Numbered from the stretch's first letter, positions 1-12,476 are shown. The stretch is 64,000 nt of DNA from Nereocystis luetkeana (GCA_031213475.1 JARUPZ010000006.1:1889501-1953500), one strand, 5' to 3'. Notes: a model not told the origin generated them from the sequence alone. A program made the numbers and translations.

Positions 1-284
1 CTTTCACGAAATAGATGTGTGACATACCTTTTGCAGCGAGCGGTGGAGAAGCGCTGAACGGGGTCGGGATTGGGTTGTTGAGAGAGAGAGGCTAACGCTC
101 GGGTTTCGTCTCTAGATTATGAGGCGTTATCCTAAACAATGTCTAGAGCTGAGAGGACGTTGGACTGGTGTAAGGGGGAACCGCGTGCACTGGAATGCCG
201 ACATCAGAAAAGCATACATACAGATACCAACGTCTGCTGTGTACACACATATATGTATATATATATACATATATACTTCGAAGG

Positions 285-334
<50 letters not shown>

Positions 335-1125
335 CACCGCGTGAGCTGTAGCCGTGGTGCGAGGTGTGAGCTGCAGCGGCGGTGGGAGGTTGGTTGCCCA
401 CACCGAGGAGTGGAAAGGGTCCAGGGGAGGGCGCGACCGGAAGCACTGCGATTACCGCCCTTGCCACCCTCGAGGAAACTCCACAGCAGTGTTGTGAAGT
501 TTCTGTTCTACATCGCCGCTGCCATGCCATACCTACGGGAAGGGAGAGCCTGGATGCTACGCACTTTTTTACTCCTTTTTATTATCCTCCGGCGGGCTGG
601 TGGGAATATTTGAATGAAGCCTAGCTCATCATACCTCCACGGAGAAAAAAAACGTGTGCTGTATACATATACGCACCTCGAAACCAGAGGAGCCGCACCT
701 GCTGCTGTGGCGGTGTACACTGCTTGTTTGGTTTCGATAGAGCCCTCATTTTCACCTTCCACACCAATCAACTTGTCATATACTACCTGGTATGAATGAA
801 GTTACTGTAGTATCTAATTCTTTTACCCTCAGCGGCATTCTGGACAAGACGCACGAGTGAGTCACGGGTGTCTCTCCCTTCCCCCGCCCGGAAACACGCC
901 TACTTTTGTATTGTGCAAGGGGTGCTATCTACTTTACGCCTAGTTTTGTATCTACTTCACCGCCGGTTGTCGGCTTTCAGCGTTCTTGTTTTATGCCAAC
1001 TTCTTGTTTTTACCAGAGCAATCAATGCTTCCATTCACGCAGCACATACTCAGCCATTGTACAAGGATATTCTTCGCCGAAGACACCGAACAGTCGGTCC
1101 AAGCGTGTTTTCTCGCACCTAGGAG
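1..1125. other. Intergenic, no supported gene
   Basis: No exon here can be supported: open frames are short and lack recognisable domains or convincing splice borders. It holds an (AT)n microsatellite and a TA-flanked CCTGG motif at 784-792. An upstream exon of the gene recognised from 1870 could lie here unseen. Confidence 0.5.
243..330. repeat. (AT)n microsatellite
   Basis: A nearly pure alternating AT/TA tract broken once near 279-288. It creates long Tyr-Ile open frames on both strands that are artefacts. Confidence 0.9.
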
Positions 1126-1384
1126 GGAGGGGGGGGGGGGGAGGGGGGCGTACTCAGTTGTTGCTTGCCTTAAGTCACTTGACCATTGACCACGTATCCC
1201 TTTCGAGACGGAGCACCGTTCCTAATCCTAATAGAGACACCTCCGACAATTGGGCGCTCATTGCGCTGTTTCCATATACATTACATATAAATGTTTTGCT
1301 AGTCTTATCCCCTCCCTGTTTGGCCGCCTGTGGCCACCATCTATCTCCTAGGATAGCAATCGTTTTCTCGCCGCTATCTAGGAG
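1126..1384 (-). mobile_element. 5'-truncated LINE 3' end with poly-C tail
   Basis: Read on the minus strand, this copy carries the C-terminal coding end of a LINE-type ORF and ends in GAGTAC followed by a C-rich tail (G-rich at 1126-1146 on the plus strand). It matches 39120-39560, 22090-22760, 29075-29225, 29535-29700 and, in the opposite orientation, 62005-62140. The 3' end is constant and the 5' end varies, as expected for target-primed retrotransposition. Confidence 0.75.
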
Positions 1385-1735
1385 GGCGGGGGGGAGGTGT
1401 ACTCGATATCATGCATGGCCGTAGTCGTATAAACATACCCCCTCGCATCCCTACAATGCCGGGACGGGTAGGGGGGGGGGGGGGGTTACTCATACCATGC
1501 AGGGCCGTGCGTGATCGGAATGACCATAGACCCTCGCATCCCTACGAAGAGCCGGGACGGAGCACGTCGAGTTTCCGCCGACCAGGCAAAAACATCGTGT
1601 TTGCACCAAACGCGCCAAGCGCCGTGCGGTGCTCGGCGCGTTGCATAAAGGGTGAGCTGCATCCTACCTGAAGACAACCGCTTATTAGGTGGACTTCATA
1701 AACCTCGTGCGCACTTTCTTGCATATGAATGGACG
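1385..1735 (-). mobile_element. Poly-C-tailed retroposon, two stacked partial copies
   Basis: Two 3' ends of the roughly 490-bp family lie head to tail (G runs at 1388-1396 and 1470-1485, each followed on the plus strand by a TACTC-type end and the CATGCATGG-like segment). The second copy runs through the block recurring at 21426-21620, 26885-27090 and 60115-60270. Both copies are diverged. Confidence 0.7.
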
Positions 1736-1869
1736 GCAACGTCGATTTTTTTGGGTTTGTAACTCGAGGAGGGGCTATTTTTGCTGTTTTTAACTTAAGG
1801 GGCGGCCGTGCTTCTCTTGGCCTGTCCCCCCCCCCCCTCCCCCCCCTTGTCCAACCTTTGTATGAGCAG

Positions 1870-4800
1870 GACTTGTTTTTTCGCTGCGCGCTGGGAGACG
1901 ACGCGGAGGCGAGAGCGGCCGCGACTGTTTCGGACCCGCTGCTTCGACTCGACGCGGGAGAGCTGTGCGGCAACCTCCGACGCCTGCAGCTGCAGGTGCG
2001 CGTCGGCAGCGTACATAGCCTGCCACAAACCAGGCGTGAAAATAATTGCACTCACGCGATAGACTGTTTTCTTCGTATCTCGCCGCCTCGTCTTTACCCT
2101 ACAGCAGGTTCACTTGTACTGTATAGCGATAGGCTTCTTTCGGTCCTTTCAGCCGGTCTCCGCCGATAGGGCGTGTCGGATTTGAAAACAGGGACGAAAG
2201 TGTCACAAAAACAAAAGTGAAGATTTGTTTTTAGCAGAATCGGCCCCGCGAAACGAGCATTCTGAGCTCTGACAGGTGTTTTTGTTTGTTTGTCAAATAT
2301 ATTGTCCTCGTTCGAACTCATGTACACCGGGCGGGATAGCTTACCACAGAAGTACGCAACGTGGTGCGCGGAGTCTGTTGCGACTGTAAAATATGCACGA
2401 TGCACTGAAATTTGTCGCGAACGACGGCGGTTTACTGTACTGTCTACTGTAAGTTTACGACTATTGAATAGCGTATAACGTTTGAAGTTGTTGATATGAC
2501 GCGCCAGCATGATGCTATTACTACTCGTGCTCGCTGCTCGCTCATACTATTCCACATATTATCGGGCAGATCAGACAGTTCGTTTCGACTTTATGATCTA
2601 GATCGTTGGGGGCAGATCTTTATCCCGATCTTGTGTGTATGGTCTAGGTCATGTTGCCGGGTGGGAGCCGCAATATTCACCTAACCCTATCCTTACAGCA
2701 GTAGCACATGTTTCCTGGGCTGAATCTGCACTCTGCAGATCCTGCGCAACCTGTCACAACGGTAGGTGAGGAACCAAATGATCTACCGCTGTAGATCAAG
2801 ATCTATCTCTAGGTGATCTATCTGCAAATGATCTATCTGTGGATGACTTATCTGTCAATGATTTATCTGTAGATGATCTATCTGTAGATGATCTGTCCGA
2901 GGCTCTTTAAGAAAAACACCACCATATATCTCATGTTTTTTATTACAATATATATGTTCCACACGCCGGGCAGACAACCGTCTGGATCACATACTTCATA
3001 TAGACCATCTAGACCATCTACTTCAGATCGATCATCTGAAGACATTCCAGGCATCATCTAGATCATCTAGATCATCTAGATCCTCAACTGCCGTTATGAG
3101 AAGCTGTGCAGGACCTGTATATGTAGTGCAGATCCAACGCAGAAAGCATGCGCTAGATCGTGCAAATTATACGTTTTTCCCGCGGAATCACGAGCTACTG
3201 TAGATCGTACATATGATGAATTCGCTACGATACCATGTAGCGTCTCTATAGGGGCAAGCGCGATGCTGACCGCGACAATTCCATTGACTCTCGAGAGACA
3301 ACGCCCCGTGCGCCCCTACATTTTTTTTGTCGGCCGTGCGCGGGCTGTGCTTTACAGCACGCCTGCACACATCGGACAGGTCACGGTCTCTGTTCGAAGT
3401 ACAAAGACTGCGTACATCTGTGGTCTATCCTTTATACTTTGAACAGTCTCTGCTGTACACGCTGAATCTAGATGCCTAACCTGCCGTCAGGACTTATTTC
3501 GTTCAGCAGTACAGATCCAACCCCGCCACTAAAAACCTTGTCCTACCGTAGACCATGCAGGTCATGTCCCTCCCACCCGTTAACACGAAGCTAGCTAGAT
3601 AGATAGATAGATATATCGGATAGATCGTGCATAGTACCATAGAGCAGGAACCCGCCTGGCCTGAAGTATCTAGATCGTGAAGTTGTTGTGGTTGCTGTCG
3701 TTGTTGTGGTTGTTGTTGTTGTTGCTGTTGTCACATTAACTCATGTCCAAAACCGTGAGTAGGTGGTCACAGGGCAGGCTCCGAGAAACACTGGAGCCAA
3801 AGAATAAGCTCATGGGGAAAACGTGTAGTCGAATCAGATAGTACAAAAAACAGTCAGATGCACATGGCTGAGACACACCGTGCTCAAATCCTTGCACGAG
3901 TTGCAACCTAACCCAATGGGACCGCATACGAGAAAAGAAAACAACGACACTAAAAAAAGAAAGAAATTAAAATGAAGGGAGGTGAAATGAAATGAAACAC
4001 ATCGAAATCTAAGCAAACAAGGTCAAAATCAAATCCCAAGGAGAAAGGAGCTACACACATGTACAAAACCCACACAATCAGAGGAAAGGCAAGCGAAGCG
4101 AAAGAGCTAACCAGGACGAAGTAAAAACGAGAGAAAGTACAAGAAAAAAAGGAGAGAAGAAAAGAAAAAAAGAAAGGAATGAGGGATGAAAAATGATTAA
4201 AAAAAGCGAGAAAGACACGTGGGACTCGATGATCTGTCCGAGGTACTGAATTATACCTATACCGGTATACGGGTATGTCTATATTCTGAGGGTACCCGGG
4301 CACCTAACCGGGTATTACAAAAAAACAGGGCTACTCAAGGGTCAAGACCAGACCCACGGATCGGGTTCACGAGGTCTTAAAAAACTTCACCGGTCGGGTC
4401 GGGTCGGGTCGGGTCGGGTCGGGTCGGGTCGGGTCGGGTCGGGTCGGATTGGGCCGGGGCCGGATATTTTCAAACTCTCCCGGGCCTGGCAAGGCCACCC
4501 TGCCTCACCCCCGATCCGATCCGCGAGGTCTGGCTTGACCCATCCTCAGATTGTTGTATCACTTTGAGCGGGAACATGAGGACCGTTTCGTCTCCTCATT
4601 AGCGTACGTATAAACGCTCCCAATATTTACGTACCAGGATCATATTTACGCCCAGAGAGGCGCATAGTTCGAAAACACACGAAGCACAATCCTCTCCGAG
4701 GGACACGCTTGAAGCGGGCATTTAAACGTGGCGTGTGGCATGCTCCGGGCGCCACCTGACGGTCATTGATCGCCCCAAGCAACCGCAGACCTGGCGAACG

Positions 4801-7800
4801 AACATGTATATGAGTCCCCCCCCCACAGGGAACGACACGTGAGCGAGTAGTGGCTCAATCATGAACTGTTAATGTAGTAGCCGTAGTTTCAATATCTTCA
4901 ATGCCCCCCTTTCCGCGGGGGTGTCGCCGAACGCCCGGCTTCCAATATGTGTACGTGAATGCCTGCTATTGTCTATTCCGGCGCAGCCACCGAAGCCGCT
5001 GCCGCCGCCTCCACCGCAACCACCACGACCGCCGTCGCGGCTGCGTGACAGCGTTGCGAGACAAATGCTGTCATACCCCGCCGAGGTATCCCGGGAGAAC
5101 AGTGCCTAGGTGCCGCCGTGTAACGGGAACCCTGTCTGGCTTCACCCGTCCCTCGCCTTAGCCTAGCCCCTTCAGGAATGCTCCCACAGGGTTTGGGGGG
5201 AACAAAATCCTTGGAACTATAATCTGTAGTGCCGGATTAGTTTTCAAGTAGATTGTTACTAAACGAAAAACACAACCTTGACCTTATCGAACGGCAACCT
5301 AGACCCCAACGCAAACCGCATGTAACCTTGACCTTAACTAAAATCGTAGTATCTACCTTAGCACAAACCTAAACCTCGATCTTGGACGAAACTCGTAACC
5401 TCGACCTTGACCTTAACGTAAGCTGCAACCTTGACCTTAAAACGCAAACTACAACATTGACCTTCAAAAATAAACCGCAACCTTGACCTTAAAACGCAAA
5501 CCGCAACCCTGACCTTAAACGCAAACCGCAACCATTGACCTTAAAGGCAGACCGCAACCTCGACCTTAAACGCCTGCCGTGACCTCCACCTCGTCGCAAA
5601 ACCGCCACGTTGACCTTAACGAAAACAGAATTAAGCCTTGACCTTGAACTCAAACCGCAACCTTGACCTTAGACGTAAATCGCAACCTTCACATAAAAAA
5701 GGCAAGCCGCAACCTTGACGTTTTATCGAAAACACACATGATCCTCGACCTTAACGTTTCGCCCCCCCCCTCCCAGGTCCAGACGAACGCCGGGGGCAAG
5801 AGCAAGACGCCGATCCTGGTCGCCGTTCGCGAGAGCCCCAACCTTTTTCAGGTGGGAGGCGCTTTTTGTTGTTGCGTCCGATATGCTGGTTGTAAGCGAT
5901 CGCGGGGACGGGGGTGGGGAGGGCGGCGGGAGGCGGACCAGAGTCGTAAACCGGCGTCGATCCCCTTATTTTACCTACGGGTGTGCACGGGGAGGGGTGG
6001 CATTCCATCGATATAACCGGTATCCCTCAAAACAAAAGAAATTACAATTTTGGTGGTGGTGGTGGTGGTGGTGGTGGTGGTGATGGTGGTGGTGGTGGTC
6101 CTTCCACTCGCCGCGTGACAGGGTCGCAAGGGCATGAGCAGAACATACGTTTTCATCGCCCTTGCATCGTCACATTCTCTTAGCCTCCCCCCCTCCCCCC
6201 CTCCCCACCATTCGAAAAACGAAACACTGCCTTCGTCCACGACCAACTGCTCATCGCTCTTGCGTCCTCATCGTTCGCGTCCTGCGCCTTCTCTTAGCCA
6301 TCTAAGATGTCGGTTGATATCACAGCCTAGCCCTGCGACGAACGGCAGTCTAGACATAAACACACTACAGTAGTTTTCTAGACTATTCGCGGGTCAGGAG
6401 ATAATCAACAAACCCGAACGGACCCGACCCGACCCGACCCGACCCGACCCGACCCGACCCGCGAGTTTTGACCCGACCCGTGAATTTTGGCCCGACCTGT
6501 GAACAGCCTTGCTAGTAGTTTCGATATATGACCTCCTAAGGGTACGACACTGACACCGCCCCAACACTGCCGCGTCCTGACATATTTCTTCCCATGCTCT
6601 TCTCAACCCCGCTTCCACCCTCCAAGACAAAAAACAAACCAAAACTTGAAGCATCCCCCCCCCCGCTGCTCTTCTCCCCACACGACCAGCTCCTCTCCTC
6701 GGGAGTGGTTGAAACCCTCCCGGACGCCCTCGCGCGGGCCGAGGCCCAGCTTCCCCCCGCCCAGCGCCCGCTCTGCCTCGACTGGACGCGGTTTCTCGGC
6801 GTAATGGGCCTGTGCCTCGAGGGGGGCTGCGGAGGGGTCGGAACGGTGGCGGCCTCCGCCGTGGCCCACTTATTCGAGGAAACGCGCGACGAAAAACTCG
6901 ACTTTCTCACGCGCAAGCGGTCCCGACTGCCACCGCCTTCAGGGAATACGCAGGGTTCATCGCGGCAGCAGCAGCAGCAAGGCGGCTTCTCCCCCCCCTC
7001 CGGAGGCGGTCGCGGGACCAAGGGACGCGGGGTTTCAGGACGGTTCGGGCTAGGGTCGACAACGACGACCGCGCCGTCCACGGCGGGGGCAAGGAGCGAT
7101 GGAACAGCGGGCGCGTCGGCGGGGGTAGACGCCGGTGGCGGCAGCCTGGGTATGTGGACGGCATCGAGCGCGGATGAGGGTTCTCTTCGCGAGGGGGGCG
7201 GAGGGTCCGTCGATACCGGTGACGACACGATGGAGCTTTCGTTCTCGGCGGGCGGTACCGGCACCCGCCCCGGCACTGGTTCCGGTAACGGCACAGAAAT
7301 CGGCACTGGCCAAAAGCGAGGACAACCGACAACGGCGAGTCACGGGGAGGCGTGGGGGGGGACGAGGGGGCGAAGGCGAGCGCGGGGGGGGAGCAGCGCG
7401 GCTCTCCGATCGCTCCTTCGTCCGCAAGCGAGGCACGAAGTCTTTCGCGGGTACGGGGAGGCCGTATCGAGGAGGCGGGGGCGGCAGCGAGAGGCATTCC
7501 GGCGGGCGCCGGAGCCCGACGTGGAGCCGACGCGGGCGTACAAGCCGTGCGGGCTGTGCCAGGCACCATTTCCCGTGGACAGCCTGAGGGGCACCGTGAG
7601 CCTGAAAGTTCTAGGAACGTTCCTCGCGAGAGCCGGCGCCCCCAGCCAGCGCTTCGAGCGCAAGGCCTCCCGGCTGTGCGCGTTGCATCGCCTCCGGCTC
7701 TGCGTCTTCTGCAGCCAGTTCTTTGATCCGGACTTCCCCGGCGGAATCGTCCCTCCCGGCGGATACACCGCCAAGCGCGGCGGCGGTGTCAACAACGGTG

Positions 7801-8348
7801 TCAGCCCCGGCGGCGGTGGTTTCGCCCGCGTTGACGGTGTTGACAGCGGTGCCAGCGGAGGAGGTGGAACCGGCCTTGAGGACGCCATCAGCGGTGGCGG
7901 TGCCTGCGTCGGCAGTGGTCGATACGGCCGCGGCAGCGGGAGCAGGTCTCGGTCGCCTGTTTCCATCGTCGAGGGAAATGGCCTGGTGCCCTTCTTCGAT
8001 GACAAGTTCCCCGACAGATGGTCGGACACCCCTCCGTCGTCCTCCGCCCCGGTGCGCGGCGCACCGGCCGGACCCGGACAAGGCTTCGCGGGTACGGAGC
8101 GAGGGGATTTTCCCTCGTTGTCCGCCGCTGGGAACGTTTGGCAAGGCGGCAGCGGTGGTGGCGGTAGTGGAGGTGTCAGTAGAAATGGTGGAGGCGGAGA
8201 CGGAGGCGGCGGCGGTGGTGGTGTTGGCGGCGAGGACGGAGCGGGTGTGGGGAGGTATTTGCGCGAGGCCGTGGAGCTGCGTGAGGTCGGGGAGCTCGTG
8301 CGTGGGGGGTGCTCGATACGCGATCGTCTCTTGCCGTCGCCGGTCTAA
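1870..8348 (+). CDS. Unrecognised multi-exon gene with Cys/His cluster (5' end not found)
   Basis: Four exons join in frame: 1870-1995 (42 codons), 4987-5085 (33), 5777-5851 (25), and a large last exon from about 6627 to the stop at 8348. The first three are phase 0 with AG acceptors and GT donors (GTGCGC, GTATCC, GTGGGA). The first exon reads DLFFRCALGDDAEARAAATV. The last exon start is less certain; I chose the AG after the pyrimidine-rich tract at 6600-6626. In it, near 7545-7730, are CGLC, then CALH, then CVFC, an apparent Cys/His zinc-binding module next to the GTVSLKVL stretch. The rest is Gly/Ser-rich low complexity. I do not recognise the family. The start codon lies upstream of 1870 or in an exon I could not identify. 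Confidence 0.65.
2540..3560. repeat. GATC-rich satellite elements in an intron
   Basis: A degenerate TGATCTATCTGTAGA array at 2780-2900 ends in GATCTGTCCGAGG, the terminal motif shared with 4230-4246, 37500-37512, 46010-46025, 62930-62942 and 63594-63607. A second GATCTAGAT-rich segment follows at 2985-3175, and a bidirectional relative of the internal TGTGCAGGATC block is at 2725-2755. Confidence 0.6.
3590..4320. other. Intron interior, simple-sequence tracts
   Basis: Contains (GATA)n at 3596-3615, (GTT)n-like at 3680-3735 and an A-rich purine tract at 3930-4215. It ends with a GATCTGTCCGAGGT terminus at 4231-4244. No exon seen. Confidence 0.55.
4320..4560. repeat. (GGGTC)n array, fragment of a TIR element
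   Basis: Twelve or so GGGTC units at 4393-4447 with flanks resembling the arms of the complete GGGTC-rich element at 33356-34250. Probably a shortened copy. Confidence 0.6.
5235..5760. repeat. ~25-bp minisatellite in an intron
   Basis: About twenty degenerate units of the type AACCGCAACCTTGACCTTAA fill the intron right up to the poly-C acceptor tract of the exon at 5777. Confidence 0.85.
6050..6100. repeat. (GGT)n microsatellite
   Basis: Seventeen or so GGT units with one GAT interruption, inside the last intron of the gene. Confidence 0.9.
6405..6500. repeat. (GACCC)n array, short GGGTC-family copy
   Basis: GACCC units at 6420-6465, flanked by a CGCGGGTCAGG-like left edge and a diverged right edge. 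A compact, opposite-orientation relative of the array at 4393-4447. Confidence 0.6.
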
Positions 8349-9204
8349 ACCTAAACCTCGCTTCGAACGTTTATCGGGAAAAACTACTTCGAAATAGAGT
8401 TCCCGTAGGTCCCTTTCCGCAGTGGGTAAATAGTTGAGGAAAGACGCCGACGGCATCGCGACGCGACCATTGGTCGGGTCCTGTGAACGTGCTGTAGATT
8501 TGTAGTTGGTGTATGTTGAACCCCCCCCCCCCCCCCCCCCGCGCCCCATTGGTGTACCGGAGGATCGACAAGACGCATCTCGTGACTTGTCCGTGTGAGT
8601 CTCTTGGAGGTCAGATATTGTTTTACTTCCAACTCTCTACAAACGCCTGCTGGGCTAACCCCAACCTCGATCTTAATCCCCCCTCCTGTTCTTCCCTGGG
8701 CAATGGAGGCAGCCGTGCTGCTGCTGCTGCTGCTGCTATGTTCTGGTCTCGTATGCTCGATGGATGGTCAACGCTTATCAACAGAATACAGTACCACTTC
8801 GTGCTGGTCTCATATACTCGAGTCTGTTCTTAACAGACCACCACGTCGGCACTGCTTATCCAAGTACGTATACAGTCAGGGGGGGGCCTGGTGCTGAGAA
8901 ACGTCAATTTCCTGTCAAGGCGCAGAGTCTTCAAGCTGAAGGAAAAGCAACCCAGTCCGGAAGCTCCACGACACTGCGGGAGGAGAGTCCGCGGGGGCGA
9001 TTCACAGTTCGTACAGTGCTGCAGTCCGCGTTTCTTGCTTCGCCCCGGGTTTCCGAATCGGCTTCTTGTTTTATCTCGTGAGGGCGTCGAGCGCTGCTGT
9101 TTCTTACCCCTCTATTTCGTCATCTTGTAGGCCATTTTGAGCGGAATATCTAGCACCGCATTCTTTATTTCAAAGGATAACCCATTCCCAGCCCTTATTA
9201 GGGC
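8349..9204. other. Intergenic, downstream of the Cys/His gene
   Basis: No gene seen. Holds a 20-nt C run at 8521-8540 and a short CTG repeat at 8716-8737. The 3' UTR of the preceding gene probably lies at the start. Confidence 0.5.
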
Positions 9205-9650
9205 TCCGTACATCAGTAGCGAGTTCGGGTCATTTTGGAGCACTGAGTCCCCGAGGTACCACAAGCCTGAAATGACTTGAGTCCTCGCGAGTCCCCAGAG
9301 AACAAGGAGCTGAGATGACTGGGTACTCGCGAGTCGCGAGGGTACCAGGGGCTGAAACGACTGAACCCTCGCGAGTCCCCAGAGTACAAGGAGCTGAAAC
9401 GACCGAGTGTTCGCGAGTCCTAAGGGTACCAGGGACTCAAACGCCTCCTGGTAGTCGCTGACACGGTGTTCCGACGGCCCTTTTATTTTTCACCGATGAA
9501 ACGGCTGAACCCTCGCGAGTCACCAAGGGCACCGTACGCTGAGACGACTCGAGTCCTCGCGAGTCCCCAGGGTACCAGAAAGCGGAGACGACCAGAGTCC
9601 TCGCAAGTCCCCAGAGGGTACAACGAGCCGAAACGACTGGGTAAATACCC
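9205..9650. repeat. ~45-bp minisatellite
   Basis: About nine degenerate units built on CGAGTCCCCAGGGTACCAG followed by a GCTGAAACGACTG-like block. Unit spacing is roughly 40-50 bp. Open frames through it are repeat artefacts. Confidence 0.8.
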
Positions 9651-9990
9651 GCAGTGTGTCCGTGAGCCTGTATTAGTTGCCGTGTTGACCGTTAAGCCCT
9701 ATCGGGCCCCCTTCTGGGGGATACAAGAGACACCTCTCACGAGTGGCACCAACCGCCCGCCTGTCTACGAGGAGCGGGGGGGGGGGGGGGGCAGCAGCAG
9801 TACGGTTGGGATCGTGTTGCTGGCACCCATGCCGTACGCACGACTCCTTGCACCAACCATTGTGACTCGGACACCAAGGTGAATCATCCCTCCCCCCCCC
9901 CCCCCCCAAATCACGCATTGGCCACAATGGTTGATGCAGTCGTCACTTTTGAGCGTCGACTTTCCCCTCGGAAATCCCGAAGAGGCTTAA
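9651..9990. other. Diverged dispersed repeat
   Basis: The block at 9820-9960 resembles 38270-38420 and 45690-45810 (a GCGTACGACTCCT segment, then a CACAATGGTTG segment), so it is an old dispersed element. G and C runs at 9776-9791 and 9890-9907. No gene seen. Confidence 0.5.
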
Positions 9991-10106
9991 TTAACCCTAT
10001 TAGGACTGTTAGGACTGCAGTCCCGTTTTGGGGACAAACTACTGGAGTTTTGAGGGGCTTGTCCCCACAAAGGGACTGCAGCACTAACAGTCCTAGAAGG
10101 GTTAGG
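9991..10106. mobile_element. Palindromic TTAACCC MITE, copy 1
   Basis: A short near-palindrome: TTAACCC, then GGACTGCAGTCCCGTTTTGG, a small loop, and the complement returning to GGGTTAG. Relatives are at 32383-32482, 43689-43789, 46238-46340 and 52996-53094, with decayed copies near 10820-10912 and 37895-37965. The TTAA at several ends suggests a piggyBac-like target, unproven. Confidence 0.7.
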
Positions 10107-11122
10107 GTAGGTTACAGCCACGACCTTCGTCCGCGTGACGTGTACTGCTGTGAGCGCCATGCTGGGGATACATGGCACCCTCCTTCAGCCTACTTGAGTC
10201 ACTCACGCACACCGTGCTCAGAAGCGGACCACCTACCCACCAAGTTCATGCACATCAACAGAACGCTCAACCGCCCTCTTTCCCCGTACGGTTACGTAAG
10301 AACAACCAAAACCCCTCCTCCTCCTCCTCCTCCTCCTCTTCTCGGCAGCCGCAATACATTCTCCTTCCTCCCCCACATCTTCTTCCTTCTTCCTCTTCCC
10401 TGCTGCCAATCTCAACCACAACCCCTGGTCCTCCTTCTCCTCCCCCCCCTCTTCTTGATAAATCACAACCCTTCCTCTTCCTCCTCCTCTTCTTCTTCTT
10501 CTTCACGTGGACTCGAACCAGACCCTTCCCCGCCTGCCCCGGCCCCCTTGTCACCCGAAGAGGCGTTATCCTCCTCCTCCTCCCCCTCCTCCTCCTCCTC
10601 CTCTTCTTCGTCGTCCTCCGCCACGAGCAAGAAACCCTCCTTGTAGAGAGCCGCCGCCACCCCCACCTGACGGACGAACGGAAGGATGGTTGGTTGATGC
10701 ATTTGCGTTTTTCATGTTTAGTTGTTGACCTGGTCATTTTTCGTGTTGCTCATTTCTTTACTTGCAGGAAAACTTGGACGGCATAGGGTATCATTGTGTC
10801 GTCCCTTGCTTTCGATCCCTTTAGCGCTGCAGTCGCGTTTAGCCAACAAACCACTCAAGTTCCAAGTAATTTGTGCCCCAACACGGGACTGCACGCAGTA
10901 TTAAAAGGCTTCCCGCGCGAATGGCATCCTGTTTTTTTCAAGTAGTTGCTGTCATGTCTCGTGTCTTGACGAGTTTTTTTTTTTCGCGGCAACGGTATTT
11001 TGTGTGTTTCGTTTCCTATTCTGTGCGCTTCTCGACAGTTCGCAAATTACGGGACACAGCACTCAGCCACAAAACAAGATTGAACAACCACAGCCAAGCT
11101 CAAAACACGATAAAACTATGAT
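10107..11122. other. Intergenic; CTC-rich simple sequence
   Basis: Pyrimidine tracts (CTC/CTT) at 10317-10340 and 10470-10620 give artefactual long frames on both strands. A decayed palindromic MITE lies at 10820-10912. No supported gene. Confidence 0.5.
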
Positions 11123-11130
11123 ACTACTGT

Positions 11131-12270
11131 TAGGGGTGGGACTGAAACATTTTTAGAGGTAAAAAAGCCACAAAAAATGTCCGGGGGAAAATATGAATCT
11201 TTAATAAAGTAACCAATCAGCGCGTATCGAAGAACACCTACGCCGCAAAAAAGTTCTTCATCATTTGGTATACATATACCAGATACCAGGGTAGTATGGT
11301 ACGAGATGAGCTGCAGCGTGTGGCTCGAGAAGGGCGGAGCAGCACACAAAGAAAAACCACGACGAGTGCTTGAGCAGCAGCGCAGCAGAGCACGAACGGG
11401 CGCGTGAGCGTGGGGGGGGAATACTGGTGCAGCCCCTGCCGGGCCTGGTTGAAGGTGGATCTGCTGATCCTGGTGCGGCTGCTGGCGTTGCTGGCCCGGC
11501 TGCTGCTGCTGTTCATCCTACAGCTGCTGCTGCTGCTGCTGCTGGGGTGCAAGATGTTCCAATCTACAGCCATCTAACCCGGTCGCGGCTGACCTCCGCC
11601 CCCGCGATGCCACGGCGGATAACAGCATTCGCTCGGGACACGATCGCCGCCGCCTCGTGGACATTACGATCCGTACGCCGCAGATATGCCTCCCGGTTCG
11701 CTTGGACAATTTTTTCTTTTTGCTCTTGGCCGAGGCTCCTTCTGTTTTTTTCGAATTACCCATCACGAAATTGATTGTCGTGGTCCCCAAAAAGTGACTA
11801 AATGGGCGATTTTTTGTCGAATCGTTCTCTTCGGATACTGCGTCGATTCGAGCGGGGTTTGTTTTGCAGTATGCTACACATCCCAATGTAGGGTATACTC
11901 AAGTCTGTGCACTACTCAAAAGCACTCGTAGCACTCATAGAGTAAGAGGCAAAAACACACTGAGAAAGACATGTTTCTCTGCACCTTTTACTCTATAAAT
12001 ACCTCAATTTGTACTCCTGTGCTAAAACGAGCAAAGCATCCGAAAGGTATAGGCCTGTGTGAGGTGTCAGTATAACGTCAAGATCCAATTCATCTCCACC
12101 CCAGATAAATATCGTGTACAAAGGTCACTATGCATGTACACTAAAACCAAGTTCTTGGGTATGTCGGTAGTTTTACATTTTCAGGATTTTTTTTTTTTTT
12201 TGTTTTGGCTGGTCGTTTCGAATAGCCTGCTGCTTTTTTGGGTCAAAACAGGCCTCCAGTCCCACCCCTA
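11131..12270. mobile_element. hAT-like TIR element, probably non-autonomous
   Basis: Ends are inverted repeats: TAGGGGTGGGACTG at 11131-11144 and its complement at 12257-12270. Flanking octamers ACTACTGT and ACTGTAGT share five of eight bases, compatible with a decayed 8-bp duplication. hAT families often end in a CAGGG/TAGGG-TGGG type terminus. Inside, a plus-strand frame at about 11572-11796 reads RRRLVDITIRTPQICLPVRL; its origin is not clear to me. A CTG repeat lies at 11500-11545. Confidence 0.5.
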
Positions 12271-12399
12271 ACTGTAGTCACAGTAGCATCAATCGTGGGC
12301 CAGCATTCTTCCATCGAGACGCATTTCTTGCTTATTTAACCTGTTTTGTGACCTCGGGCTGGCCATAGATGACACGGAAAATGAACTACGATTTAATAA

Positions 12400-12476
12400 T
12401 GTGAGTACATCATCATCATTATCCTCATCATCATCATCATCATCCTCATCATCACCATCATCATCCTCATCAGACA
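12400..12476. repeat. (ATC)n microsatellite
   Basis: Imperfect CATCAT/CCTCAT array; gives a poly-Asp/Glu frame on the minus strand that is not a gene. Confidence 0.9.

Noticed and set aside
119-613. Plus-strand frame as an upstream exon of the Cys/His gene
   Set aside because: Mostly microsatellite translation; no domain and no supported splice borders.
4393-4447. GGGTC arrays as telomeric or subtelomeric repeats
   Set aside because: They lie inside TIR elements with target duplications and in introns; no terminal arrangement is seen.
7611-8549. Minus-strand 312-residue frame
   Set aside because: Mirror of the GC-rich last exon of the plus-strand gene; no domain, ends in a G/C run.
10267-10737. 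Arg/Glu-rich minus-strand frames
   Set aside because: Products of CTC/CTT simple sequence.
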